From positions 4,950-68,949 of the forward strand of contig JBKBLI010000012.1 of assembly GCA_046296435.1 (NCBI GenBank): 64,000 nucleotides of DNA, in the 5' to 3' direction. Origin of the DNA: M3007 sp046296435 (lineage in GTDB: Bacteria; Bacteroidota; Bacteroidia; Chitinophagales; Saprospiraceae). The notes beneath the pieces were generated by a model. It did no database searches and had not been told where the DNA came from. It worked only from the letters and a program-made list of their open reading frames with translations. Of the stretch, positions 42,094-50,647 are shown piece after piece; positions within the stretch are counted from its first letter, which is position 1; each line of letters opens with the position of its first letter. Position numbers and translations under genes: made by a program.

Positions 42094-42879
42094 TCAGCGC
42101 GCAACGGCGTCGTTCAAACGCCAATCGTAATCCAAATACTGGATAGTTGCATTTTTGCCCATAGGCTCATGGGCATAGCGGTTGAGGTAGCGCCTTACGG
42201 AGCCTGCATCGCGCTTAAAATCACTGCTGAACCACTTGAATATGGAGGATACCTCGCCTTTGCCGGCGCTGATGCGATTGCGCAGGGGATCGTTGATAAA
42301 GCCGCGCATGACTTTGTCTAATTGCGCGTCCAAAGCCTCCGCCCGATAAGCCTCGGGCAGGAGTCGGGGGCAAGAAAATGAGGCGCAGTTGACGGCGGCG
42401 TGGATACGCGCATCCTTGAACGCAGGCCGCAAGATGTTGTGCTCGATGTTGTTCAGATCGTACGTATGGCCCTGTATGTTGATAAACTTGATGTCCCACA
42501 CTGAATTGACAAAGGCCAGACCGCGTTTGATGTCCTTGATGCTGCTCACCGGATAGTTGCGCAGCACCAACTGTATGGTATATGCGTTGTAGGCGTTGAT
42601 CCAATACGCCATTTGTTCATTGCGCGACCAGGCCCGCGCATCGGGGTGCGCCGATTCAAGTAAACGCAGGTAATCGTTGAGCCGGGGCGTATCCGCCATG
42701 AATGCGGCGTAGTCCACCATGCCGTCGTCGCGGACATGCTTGCGCAGCAGTTCGTCCCAGATTTGATGGCTCACGGGTTGAGCGCCCGATTCGCGCTTGA
42801 TGGCGCGACATTGGCATGTCAAAAAGATCAAAGCGTTCAGGACAAAAAACAATAATCCAGATAAGAAAAGGCGACTCAT
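42094..42879 (-). CDS. DUF547 domain protein
   Basis: 261 residues, hydrophobic N-terminus (FLSGLLFFVLNALIFLTCQC), possibly a lipoprotein. DUF547 is recognised by VDYAAFMADTPRLNDYL, NEQMAYWINAYNAYTIQLVL, IHAAVNCASFSCPRLLPEAY and the closing RYLNRY-x-H. The conserved Cys and His of AAVNCASFSCP suggest a papain-like or transglutaminase-like fold, but no activity is known. Its ATG overlaps the stop of the upstream glycosyltransferase (ATGA), so the two are coupled. Confidence 0.88.
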   Translation of the reverse strand: MSRLFLSGLLFFVLNALIFLTCQCRAIKRESGAQPVSHQIWDELLRKHVRDDGMVDYAAFMADTPRLNDYLRLLESAHPDARAWSRNEQMAYWINAYNAYTIQLVLRNYPVSSIKDIKRGLAFVNSVWDIKFINIQGHTYDLNNIEHNILRPAFKDARIHAAVNCASFSCPRLLPEAYRAEALDAQLDKVMRGFINDPLRNRISAGKGEVSSIFKWFSSDFKRDAGSVRRYLNRYAHEPMGKNATIQYLDYDWRLNDAVAR

Positions 42880-43574
42880 GAATCGTATTTTTTCAAAAAA
42901 CCGGTGTAAAATCGTTTAATGCGGGTCGGCGGCATGCCCAGCCTGAACATGGCGAAGGCCCCTATATTGGCCGCCTGCACCCGAAGCCAGGAGTTGGTTG
43001 CGTATTTTCGGGCGGATACCGTCATATATGCCGGCTCGATGTGGAGCCGGTAGCGTTTCATGGCTTTTTGTAAAAAGTAGTACTCCTCCATCACGACGCA
43101 ACTTTCGTCATAGCCGCCCAATTCGTCGAATATCTCTCTAAGGATGAAAAACGACTTGTCGCCGCCCTGACACCACAAAAAACGTAAGCGCGTGAACCAC
43201 GCATTTAGTCGCAGCAGCCAGTGGTCGCGATCAAACCGATAGCGAAAGCAACCCATCGCGACGCCGGCCGCCAATGAGGCTTGAATGCGCTGAAGATAAT
43301 CGGGGGGCGGTAAAGTATCCGCATGCACGAAGTAAAGCGCCTGCCCTTTGGCGCGCCGCGCGCCGGCATTCATCTGCACCGCCCGACAACTCCTGTTGCA
43401 CAACACCACCTCCACGCCCAAATCCCGCGCCCGCTGCGCCGTTCCGTCGGGGCTGTGGGCGTCGGCCACAATGATTTCAAAAGGCGCCGGATCGGCCTGA
43501 CGAAGCCTTTCGATCAAAGCGCCGATGCGCGTCCCCTCCTGAAGCGTTGGAATGATTACCGATACCGAATACAT
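42876..43574 (-). CDS. Family 2 glycosyltransferase (TIGR04283 type)
   Basis: 232 residues. GT-A fold: VSVIIPTLQEGTRIGALIERL, FEIIVADAHSPDGT, VVLCNRSCRAVQMNAGARRAKG, the HAD metal-binding motif in YFVHADTLPP, and WCQGGDKSFFILREIFDELGGYDE. This is the subgroup often found in arsenosugar-type gene sets (TIGR04283), where a DUF547 gene is also frequent. ATG 43574 begins the fold; the longer frame from 43985 is rejected. Coupled to the DUF547 gene. Confidence 0.9.
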   Translation of the reverse strand: MYSVSVIIPTLQEGTRIGALIERLRQADPAPFEIIVADAHSPDGTAQRARDLGVEVVLCNRSCRAVQMNAGARRAKGQALYFVHADTLPPPDYLQRIQASLAAGVAMGCFRYRFDRDHWLLRLNAWFTRLRFLWCQGGDKSFFILREIFDELGGYDESCVVMEEYYFLQKAMKRYRLHIEPAYMTVSARKYATNSWLRVQAANIGAFAMFRLGMPPTRIKRFYTGFLKKYDS

Positions 43575-43685
43575 GAATACGCTACATTGAAAGTGTACGA
43601 GAAAATACCGGGTCTGGATTTTCAAACGCGCAAGATGCGGCCTTTTTTTCAGACATGAAAAAAATATGTCCGAACTTTGCGCTTT

Positions 43686-44303
43686 ATGCAGGAAATCCTC
43701 ATTGGCAGCATGACCCTCACCCTGCTGCATGCTATTCTCCCCAATCATTGGCTTCCTTTGCTCGCTATCGGACGGCGACAAGGGTGGAGTTTGAGCCGCT
43801 TCGCCCAAGCTACGGCTTATGTGGGCTTGGCCCACGCCGGCAGCACAGTATTGCTCGGATTTGGGTTGGCATTCCTGGGTTGGAACATAGCCGATCGCAT
43901 TGAGGCTTTTACGCATTGGATTGGTCCGTGTATCTTGATCGCTCTGGGCGTTTGGTTTATGTACAGACACCATACCCATCACCACTTCAGCCTACCGCCC
44001 TGGGCAGATCGGATCCATTCGAACCGCAGCGTCCTTTGGCCCCTGGCCATCGCCATGTTCTTTTCGCCTTGTTTAGAAATCGAGGGCTATTTTCTGATGG
44101 CTGGACCCTACGGCTTGGCGTTTGTGTTGTTGTTGGGCCTGCTTTATACGATTCTGTCTGTCAGCGGGATGCTGATCTGGATTTTGGTTGTTCGGGCAGG
44201 CGCCCGGCGCTTCGACTGGCACGCGCTCGAGCACCGCGCAGGCATGATTACCGGCTTCACTTTGATCGCTACCGGGGCGTGGAGTTTGTTTTTTTCGCAC
44301 TAA
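43686..44303 (+). CDS. Six-helix membrane protein with His-rich loop, NicO/TauE-like
   Basis: 205 residues with about six transmembrane helices. Helix 1 carries LHAILPNHWLPLLAIGR, the following helix LAHAGSTVLLG, and the loop after helix 3 is MYRHHTHHHFSLPPW, strongly His-rich. This H-x5-H and His-loop layout is like NicO/RcnA or UreH-type Ni/Co transporters or TauE/SafE exporters, but the family is not certain. The start at 43686 follows a -7 look-alike GAACTTTG by six bases. Divergent from the glycosyltransferase-DUF547 pair. Confidence 0.6.
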   Translation: MQEILIGSMTLTLLHAILPNHWLPLLAIGRRQGWSLSRFAQATAYVGLAHAGSTVLLGFGLAFLGWNIADRIEAFTHWIGPCILIALGVWFMYRHHTHHHFSLPPWADRIHSNRSVLWPLAIAMFFSPCLEIEGYFLMAGPYGLAFVLLLGLLYTILSVSGMLIWILVVRAGARRFDWHALEHRAGMITGFTLIATGAWSLFFSH

Positions 44304-44317
44304 TTATCAGGGTAGAA

Positions 44318-44325
44318 GTATTTTT
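44318..44325 (+). promoter_or_regulatory. -7 promoter element of the kinase-pfkA pair
   Basis: TATTTTTG, 53 bases before ATG 44379. Confidence 0.6.
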
Positions 44326-44378
44326 GCAGTCGCCTACTTGGTGTACGGTTTACACGAATCATTTTATTAACGAAAAAC

Positions 44379-45233
44379 ATGACACTCATTGCAGATTGCG
44401 GCTCCACGAAATCAGATTGGCTGGCGGTCAGGGGGTATCGCGACCATCAATTAGAAAGCACGCAGGGATTCAATCCTTTTTTTCATAATTCGGATGAGAT
44501 TGCGCGCATCGTTGCCGCGCAACTGGCTGACAAAATCAACCCTGCCGAAGTGGGCGAAATCTGGTTTTACGGCGCAGGCATTCACGACGAGAGCCGGGCC
44601 GAGGTTGTGCGAGCAGGTCTGAAGACGGTGTTTGCCGACGCTGAGATACATGTGCTGCACGACTTGCTGGGCGCGGCGCGCGCAACCTGCGGGCGTCAGC
44701 CCGGTATTGCCTGTATCCTGGGCACCGGCTCCAACAGTTGCTACTACGACGGCAAGCAAGTGCTCGACAATGTGCCCTCTTTGGGCTGGATTCTCGGCGA
44801 CGAAGGCAGCGGGACCCACCTGGGCAAAGCCCTGCTGCGCGCCCGCTGCTATCGCGAAATGCCTGAAGATCTGGCAGCGGCTTTCGACGCCGCCTATCCC
44901 GATGGCCTGAACGCCATCAAAGACCGCGCATATGAGCCGGGCGGCAATGTCTATCTGGCGCAGTTCACGCGATTCATGGGTGAGCGCATCGAGCATCCCT
45001 TTATCCATCATCTGGTAGCGGAGTGTCTTGGCGAATTTCTGGATCGGCATGTCGCCAAATACAACGGATATCGGCAAACGCCCATTCATTTTGTAGGCTC
45101 GATCGCTCACCACTTCCGCTCGGCGCTGGAGACCTGCATGGCCGAACGCAAGATGAAACTCGGGCAGATCATTCGCAAGCCAATCTACAGCATGGCCGAC
45201 TACCACGTCCCCAATCCGGGAGCGCACGAGTAA
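44379..45233 (+). CDS. BadF/BadG-type ATPase, probable N-acetylglucosamine kinase
   Basis: 284 residues of the ASKHA fold. Phosphate-1: LIADCGSTKSDWLAV; phosphate-2: IACILGTGSNSCYYDG; adenosine-type: IHFVGSIAHHFRSAL; the GWILGDEGSGTHLGKALL segment is typical of N-acetylglucosamine kinases in Bacteroidota. It would phosphorylate amino sugars from peptidoglycan or glycan turnover. It stands 36 bases before pfkA, suggesting feeding into glycolysis, with the spacer holding a T8-G-A6 hairpin. Confidence 0.85.
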   Translation: MTLIADCGSTKSDWLAVRGYRDHQLESTQGFNPFFHNSDEIARIVAAQLADKINPAEVGEIWFYGAGIHDESRAEVVRAGLKTVFADAEIHVLHDLLGAARATCGRQPGIACILGTGSNSCYYDGKQVLDNVPSLGWILGDEGSGTHLGKALLRARCYREMPEDLAAAFDAAYPDGLNAIKDRAYEPGGNVYLAQFTRFMGERIEHPFIHHLVAECLGEFLDRHVAKYNGYRQTPIHFVGSIAHHFRSALETCMAERKMKLGQIIRKPIYSMADYHVPNPGAHE

Positions 45234-45269
45234 ATCCACCTACGTACAATTTTTTTTGAAAAAATAACT

Positions 45270-46259
45270 ATGGAAAAAGGCATCAAAAGGGTCGCTGTTT
45301 TCTCCTCTGGCGGCGACGCTCCGGGCATGAATGCCGCCATCCGGGCCGTAGTGCGCAACGCCCTGCACAACGACCTGCACATCTTCGGCATAAGCCGGGG
45401 ATACGAGGGCATGATCGACGGCAACATCAGACGCCTCGAGACCTCCGACGTCAGCAATATTATTCATCGGGGCGGCACCATCCTCAAAACAGCCCGAAGC
45501 AAGGAGTTTATGACCAAAGAGGGCCGCGCTAAAGCATACGAGAACCTCGACCTACACGATATCGACGCACTGATCGCCATTGGCGGAAACGGCACATTCA
45601 CCGGGGCCAATATTTTTTTGCAGGAATACCCGCAGATCGCCATCGTAGGCATTCCCGGCACGATCGACAACGACCTGTACGGCACCGATTTCACGATCGG
45701 TTTTGATACGGCTGTCAATACTGCCGTTGAGGCCATCGACCGCATACGCGACACGGCCGACTCGCACAACCGCCTGTTTTTTGTCGAGGTTATGGGCCGG
45801 CACTCCGGATTCATTGGACTGCATGCCGCCATGGCCGGCGGCGCCGGCGGCGTCATTATCCCTGAGGACGAATCGAGCATCGACGATCTGATTAAGCTGC
45901 TCAAGCGCGGCGCCCGACGCAACAAGCTATTCAGCATCGTGGTTGTGGCCGAAGGTTCGAAACTCGGCTCAGTGTATGATATCGCCAAGAAGGTCGAATC
46001 TGAACTCGGCGATTACGACGATGTCAAAGTCAGCGTGATTGGGCACCTGCAACGCGGCGGTTCGCCCAGCGCTTTTGATCGGGTCTTGGCCAGTATCTTG
46101 GGCTTTGGCGCTGTGGAGGCGCTGCTACAGGGTCAGAGCGGCGTGATGGTGGGCATCCGCAACAACAACATACACCACACCCCCTTTGAGGAAGCCATCA
46201 CTAAACCCAAGAGAATCAACCGCCAACTGCTCTCTATGGCGCATATTCTGGCGCAATGA
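45270..46259 (+). CDS. pfkA: 6-phosphofructokinase with Asn at the Mg-ATP aspartate
   Basis: 329 residues, group-A phosphofructokinase. Intact: VFSSGGDAPGMNAAIR, PGTIDNDLYGTDFTIGFDTA (catalytic Asp in TIDND), VEVMGRHSGFIGL and GHLQRGGSPSAFDRVLA. The Mg-ATP motif GGDGS of E. coli PfkA is GGNGT (105-109): Asp103 of E. coli is Asn107, read clearly from AAC. Gly108 keeps the ATP-type (not PPi-type) residue. Whether it is an active ATP enzyme is therefore open. Followed by a bidirectional terminator. Confidence 0.92.
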   Translation: MEKGIKRVAVFSSGGDAPGMNAAIRAVVRNALHNDLHIFGISRGYEGMIDGNIRRLETSDVSNIIHRGGTILKTARSKEFMTKEGRAKAYENLDLHDIDALIAIGGNGTFTGANIFLQEYPQIAIVGIPGTIDNDLYGTDFTIGFDTAVNTAVEAIDRIRDTADSHNRLFFVEVMGRHSGFIGLHAAMAGGAGGVIIPEDESSIDDLIKLLKRGARRNKLFSIVVVAEGSKLGSVYDIAKKVESELGDYDDVKVSVIGHLQRGGSPSAFDRVLASILGFGAVEALLQGQSGVMVGIRNNNIHHTPFEEAITKPKRINRQLLSMAHILAQ

Positions 46260-46282
46260 GACGCGGTCGAAGGGGGAATGCG

Positions 46283-46318
46283 CAAAACGAAGAACGGGCG
46301 TACCCGCTCTTCGTTTTG
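46283..46318. terminator. Bidirectional terminator between pfkA and the stress protein
   Basis: CAAAACGAAGA (46283-46293) and TCTTCGTTTTG (46308-46318), with an inner GGG-CGTA-CCC hairpin. Lies between convergent stop codons. Confidence 0.8.
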
Positions 46319-46440
46319 TTCGCTCCCCGTTTGCAGTCGCTTCAATTTTTCCCCGGGAGCCATCCTGGTTTTTCGGTTTAGCTGATTTTTTACCAAAAAA
46401 GAAAAAGATGCGAGGGCGGAAAATCAGATGATTCTGCATG

Positions 46441-47589
46441 CTATTCTGCCATATCGTTGTCGGCATGAAGCACCAAAACCGGCATGTTGGCGTCGCTGAG
46501 CACCTGACGGGTCACGCTGCGGTGCAGGAACGACTCCCAAAAACTGCGCTGATGAGTCACCATCACGATCAGGTCTATCTTGTGCTGAAAGGCATAATCG
46601 TAGAGTTGCTCGGCTACGTCGTCGCCGATCATGCGATTGAAAATAAACGGCCACTCCGGACTGGCATAGTGGTAATTGATTTCGAACAATTTGCGTTCGA
46701 TATCTAGACTGCTTTCGGCGGCCGGGCCGGCGTGCACAAAGTGCAATTGCGCCCTGAAACGCTGTGCAAACGATACCGCCTGTTTGATGCGCAGGGCCTC
46801 CAAAGAGTCAAAGTGACTGGCGTACAAGATGTTGCGATATCCGTGAAACAGGACCGAAGGCGGCACAAAAAGGGCCGGGCAGTGGGCATTTTTGGAGACC
46901 TCCACACTCACTGAGCCAAACAGTTTTTTGCCGAGACTGCCTCCGCCTGAGGATCCCATCACCATCAGATCAACATTTTTGGAGTGCTCGATCAGGGCGT
47001 TCTCCGCAGCGCCGTACAGCACTTTTATGGCCGTGCGGGTATTGGTTAGGATATTTCCCGGCTCAAATTGGCCGTCGCCGGGCAGCAGTTCGTCCATGCC
47101 GCCCTTATCGAGCACTTTGTGCACAAAATGCGTCAATTCGTCCCGCATGGTCTTCTGGTAACTACTCAGAAAACCTGAGGATGATGGGCGTTCGCCTTCA
47201 AAGATGCTATCCATAGCATATACGACCTCCAACCGGGCGCCTGTGTGCCTGCTGATGTGGGCGGCGTAAAGCAGCGCGTTGGCCGAGGCGTCGCTCATAT
47301 CCACCGGCGCGGCGACAGACCGCAGGCGATATATCTTACTCTTGTAGAGGTAGCGATTGCGCAAGTGGTTGTCGAGTTCTTGCACAGTGGGTACGGCGCC
47401 TTCGATCACCAATTCGCCGTCGAGCATCAAAGCGGGCAACTCGCGCACGCCGTGACGCGACACTTCGCCGGGTTCGTTGATTTCTTGTATGTCGCTATTG
47501 ACTGCAAAGGTATTGAGCGAAATGGCCAGATTATCCTTGAGCAGTTTGGTGCGGGGGTCTTTCTCTCCGAAGATTTTGATGTGTAGCAT
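46441..47589 (-). CDS. Thioredoxin-like domain fused to two universal stress (UspA) domains
   Basis: 382 residues. Residues 1-78 match the small thioredoxin-3 fold (MLHIKIFGEKDPRTKLLKDN, GVRELPALMLDGELVIEG) but have no CxxC, so no redox chemistry. A first Usp domain (about 86-228) carries the ATP-binding signature MGSSGGGSLGKKLFGSVSVEV. A second Usp domain (about 232-382) has THQRSFWESFLHRSVTRQV in the same place, lacking the glycine pattern. ATG 47589 is used (MLHIKIFG). Encoded 84 bases after the CBS gene on the same strand. Confidence 0.87.
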   Translation of the reverse strand: MLHIKIFGEKDPRTKLLKDNLAISLNTFAVNSDIQEINEPGEVSRHGVRELPALMLDGELVIEGAVPTVQELDNHLRNRYLYKSKIYRLRSVAAPVDMSDASANALLYAAHISRHTGARLEVVYAMDSIFEGERPSSSGFLSSYQKTMRDELTHFVHKVLDKGGMDELLPGDGQFEPGNILTNTRTAIKVLYGAAENALIEHSKNVDLMVMGSSGGGSLGKKLFGSVSVEVSKNAHCPALFVPPSVLFHGYRNILYASHFDSLEALRIKQAVSFAQRFRAQLHFVHAGPAAESSLDIERKLFEINYHYASPEWPFIFNRMIGDDVAEQLYDYAFQHKIDLIVMVTHQRSFWESFLHRSVTRQVLSDANMPVLVLHADNDMAE

Positions 47590-47673
47590 AGCATTTCCGC
47601 AATTAAGAGATGAGAAAAAACTCACCGATGTAGCGACAAAACCTGCGCCTGCGACGTCTCAGCCCACTGCGCC

Positions 47674-48108
47674 CTATTCGTCGTAAGCGAGGTGCGCCTC
47701 GGCGGGTTTTTCGTCCAGGAGCGCGCGCATGATATCGTAAGGCGTCACGATTCCAACCAATTCGCCATTTTCGACTACGGGCAGGGCGTGAAAGCGGTTG
47801 ATCATGAACACCTCCAAAGCAACGTTGATACGGTCGCCAGGCTCAAGTTTGGCCATGCCAGAAGTCATGATATCCTTAGCCTGCGTGTACTGCAACTTTC
47901 GTTCCTCGCCGGCCAAATTGGCGCCATTGACATAAAAATCAACGTCGCTGCGACTGACAATACCCACTATTTCGCGATCGACCACCACCGGTATATGATG
48001 GAACTTGTGTTCGGCAAAAATATTGCGGATGTTCTCCAATGATTCTGAGGGGGACACCGTGATCAAATCGCGGGTCATGATGGTCGAAACTGGTCTGAAT
48101 GCAAGCAT
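47674..48108 (-). CDS. CBS-pair domain protein
   Basis: 144 residues, two CBS motifs back to back: ImMTRDLITVSPSESL-type strand (VSTIMTRDLITVSPS) with HIPVVVDREIVGIVSRSDV, and DIMTSGMAKLEPGDR with ALPVVENGELVGIVTPYDI. CBS pairs bind adenine nucleotides. It heads an operon with the Usp fusion, suggesting an energy-state or stress sensor pair; this is inference. ATG 48108. Confidence 0.9.
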   Translation of the reverse strand: MLAFRPVSTIMTRDLITVSPSESLENIRNIFAEHKFHHIPVVVDREIVGIVSRSDVDFYVNGANLAGEERKLQYTQAKDIMTSGMAKLEPGDRINVALEVFMINRFHALPVVENGELVGIVTPYDIMRALLDEKPAEAHLAYDE

Positions 48109-48435
48109 GATTAAGAGCGTTTTTGATAAAAAAATAGCGTTTATGATGACTTATCCGCCTGGTCCGGGTTTGCGCAACCCAAGCAGCCGCCGGATATGTT
48201 TCTACAAAGCGACACAAAGATGCCGGCATGGCGGACCGTCGGCCAATGACCCTGATTACGAGAACGTCTGATTGTGGTCACTGCGCAGATGAACGGGACT
48301 TGCCAATATCCCAAAGCGCGGTGCGCGCCCTGATCTTGAAGTTGCGACGCTGCGCGCGCGATCGTTTTTCCTCGTTTTGCTCAGGTATCCCGGCTTTGGC
48401 GCTTTTTGTGCAAAAAAGGGGCGCCCGGGGCAAGA
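48109..48435. other. Intergenic region upstream of the CBS gene
   Basis: 327 bases between the CBS start and the polyprenyl synthase stop (both minus). Contains a T5-GTGC-A6 hairpin followed by GGGGCGCCCGGGGC at about 48401-48428, resembling the A/T-hairpin plus GC-tail seen after other genes here; it would terminate the prenyl synthase. No TAnnTTTG was found for the CBS gene. Confidence 0.5.
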
Positions 48436-49428
48436 TCAGCGCTTGCGCTCCGTCACAAAGATCAGCAAATCGCGCAGGGAGTCGCGGGCCGGGGAGTCAG
48501 GCGTACGGCTCAGAAGGTCGAAAGCCTCTTCCCGATAGCGATACATGGCCGCACGAGCGTAGTCGAGACCGCCGCTTTCGCGCACGAACCGAATGACTTC
48601 CGCTACCTTTTCGCGCTTGTGGCTTTCGTTGCGCACCGTATTGAGAATGCGCCTGCGCATGGATTTGTCCGCTTCGGATAGGGCGTAAATCAGGGGCAGG
48701 GTGATCTTCTTTTCTTTAATATCGATGCCCAGAGGCTTGCCCACGTCGTCGTCGCCGTAATCGAAGAGATCGTCGCGTATCTGAAAAGCCATGCCCGTCT
48801 TGGAGCCGAACTCCCACATCAGATCGATCTGAGCGGGGTCGGAGGCCGTACCTGCGGCGCCTGCGGCGCAAGCGGCGGCAATGAGCGAAGCTGTTTTTTG
48901 GCGGATGATATCGAAATAAACGTCTTCCGCAATATCCAATCGGCGGGCCTTTTCCATTTGGAGCAGTTCGCCCTCGGCCATTTCTTTCACGGCCCTGCTG
49001 ATCAGTTCGAGCATGCGGTACTGTTGGTTGCGCACGCTCAGCAGCAAACCCTGCGAGAGGAGGAAATCGCCGACCAATACGGCGATTTTATTTTTCCAAA
49101 GGGCGTTGATGGAGAAAAAGCCGCGTCGCTCTGCCGCGTCGTCCACCACGTCGTCGTGTACTAAGGTAGCGGTATGCAGCAACTCAACCATAGAGGCGGC
49201 TGTATAGGCTGCTTCGTTAACCGGACCAAAAAGACGGGCGCTCAGCAGGACCAACATAGGGCGCACCTGCTTACCTTTGCGCTTGACGATGTACCACGTG
49301 ATTTTGTCCAACAGGGGGACATGGCTGCGCAACGCCTCCCGAAAACGTGTTTCAAAGACGTTCAGCGACTCTGCCACCGGCTGTTTGATGGCGTCAAGCG
49401 TGAGTTGTGTGTCAACGACCTGAGTCAT
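48436..49428 (-). CDS. Polyprenyl (octaprenyl-type) diphosphate synthase
   Basis: 330 residues, trans-isoprenyl diphosphate synthase. First Asp-rich motif LVHDDVVDDA, second QIRDDLFDYGDDD, preceded by GKQVRPMLVLLSA (substrate lysine/arginine). Chain length (hepta- or octaprenyl) would feed menaquinone synthesis; the residue upstream of the first DDxxD (ATLVHDD; small residues MVELLHTAT) is compatible with long products. ATG 49428; the frame from 49440 is not needed. Divergent from panC. Confidence 0.92.
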   Translation of the reverse strand: MTQVVDTQLTLDAIKQPVAESLNVFETRFREALRSHVPLLDKITWYIVKRKGKQVRPMLVLLSARLFGPVNEAAYTAASMVELLHTATLVHDDVVDDAAERRGFFSINALWKNKIAVLVGDFLLSQGLLLSVRNQQYRMLELISRAVKEMAEGELLQMEKARRLDIAEDVYFDIIRQKTASLIAAACAAGAAGTASDPAQIDLMWEFGSKTGMAFQIRDDLFDYGDDDVGKPLGIDIKEKKITLPLIYALSEADKSMRRRILNTVRNESHKREKVAEVIRFVRESGGLDYARAAMYRYREEAFDLLSRTPDSPARDSLRDLLIFVTERKR

Positions 49429-49486
49429 ATTTATTCGCAAAACAGGGGTGAAGGTACTAAGGTTGCGCCAACTGTGTGAGAAGCGT

Positions 49487-49494
49487 TAATTTTG
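49487..49494 (+). promoter_or_regulatory. -7 promoter element of panC
   Basis: TAATTTTG, 65 bases upstream of ATG 49560, with the spacer holding two A/T-rich tracts. Confidence 0.55.
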
Positions 49495-49559
49495 TCCCAA
49501 AAAAAAAGCGCGAACTTGTTTTTTTTCCAAAAAGACATGCGGCGTGCGCAGGTTTGTCT

Positions 49560-50423
49560 ATGCTGATCTTCAAAACTGTCGATTCTGTTCGCCGTTGGCT
49601 CGACATCCAACGCGCTCAAGGCCGTCGCATTGGCTTTGCCCCCACTATGGGCGCTTTGCATGCAGGGCATTTGTCGCTACTACAGGCTGCGCGCAACGAC
49701 AACGCCTGCTCTGTCGCGAGTATTTTTGTCAATCCCACTCAGTTTAACGATCCTGAAGACTTGCGCAAATATCCCCGCACGCCGGAGCGGGATATCCAAA
49801 TGCTGATCGGCGGCGGCTGCGAAGCCCTGTTCATGCCCGAAGTAGATACGGTCTATCCGCCCGATTTCGACCCCGGCCCGCCGCTCGACTTTGGACCGCT
49901 GGCGAGCGCCCTTGAGGGCCGTTTTCGGCCGGGTCATTTTGACGGCATGGCCACTGTAGTACGGCGTTTGCTCGATATTGTGCGGCCCGATCTCCTGTAC
50001 ATGGGACTCAAAGATTTCCAACAACAAGCCATCGTGGCCGAAATGATACGCCGGCTCAACCTGCCCACTGTCTTGCGCCCCTGCCCTACCCTGCGCGAAC
50101 CTGACGGACTGGCCATGTCCAGCCGCAACGCGCGCCTGTCACCCGAGATGCGCGCCGCCGCGCCGGCCATATTTGCAGCGCTGAAACACATCTGCGGCAG
50201 TCTGGGAGCACGGCGGGCATCCGAACTTCGCGCCGAGGCGACAAACATGATCGCCAGAGCGGGACTGCGTCCAGAATATGTCGAGATATGCGACGGACAT
50301 ACCCTGCAACCCGTCGAAACGGACGCTTATCCGGATTATGCCGTAGCTTTGTGCGCTGTCTGGGCTGGCGATGTGCGCCTGATCGACAACCTCATCTGCT
50401 CGCGCGCAAAGTCGGATTTGTGA
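49560..50423 (+). CDS. panC: Pantothenate synthetase
   Basis: 287 residues. Joins pantoate and beta-alanine using ATP. The nucleotidyltransferase motifs are GFAPTMGALHAGHLSLL (HIGH-like HAGH), SIFVNPTQFND, GLKDFQQQAIV and LAMSSRNARLS (KMSKS-like). ATG 49560 puts IFKTVDSVRRWL at the N-terminus, as usual. An overlapping ATG at 49536 is in another frame. Confidence 0.96.
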   Translation: MLIFKTVDSVRRWLDIQRAQGRRIGFAPTMGALHAGHLSLLQAARNDNACSVASIFVNPTQFNDPEDLRKYPRTPERDIQMLIGGGCEALFMPEVDTVYPPDFDPGPPLDFGPLASALEGRFRPGHFDGMATVVRRLLDIVRPDLLYMGLKDFQQQAIVAEMIRRLNLPTVLRPCPTLREPDGLAMSSRNARLSPEMRAAAPAIFAALKHICGSLGARRASELRAEATNMIARAGLRPEYVEICDGHTLQPVETDAYPDYAVALCAVWAGDVRLIDNLICSRAKSDL

Positions 50424-50647
50424 TCCAGGGATTAGGGAGCCCAAAATACGGTAGCGTCGTGATGGTAAGGAAGCGTATTTAGCGCCTTACTTTTTCGCAA
50501 AAAGTGCGAAAGGAGGGCAAGGGCGCCCAAAATCGAACCCTGCGTTTTTCGCTTTTTTTTAAAAAAAGAAGGGCATGAATTGCGGGCGAGCGCAGCGTGT
50601 GCGCGACCGATCAAAAAACCATCAGCGCCAAATAAGAAAATACGCAA

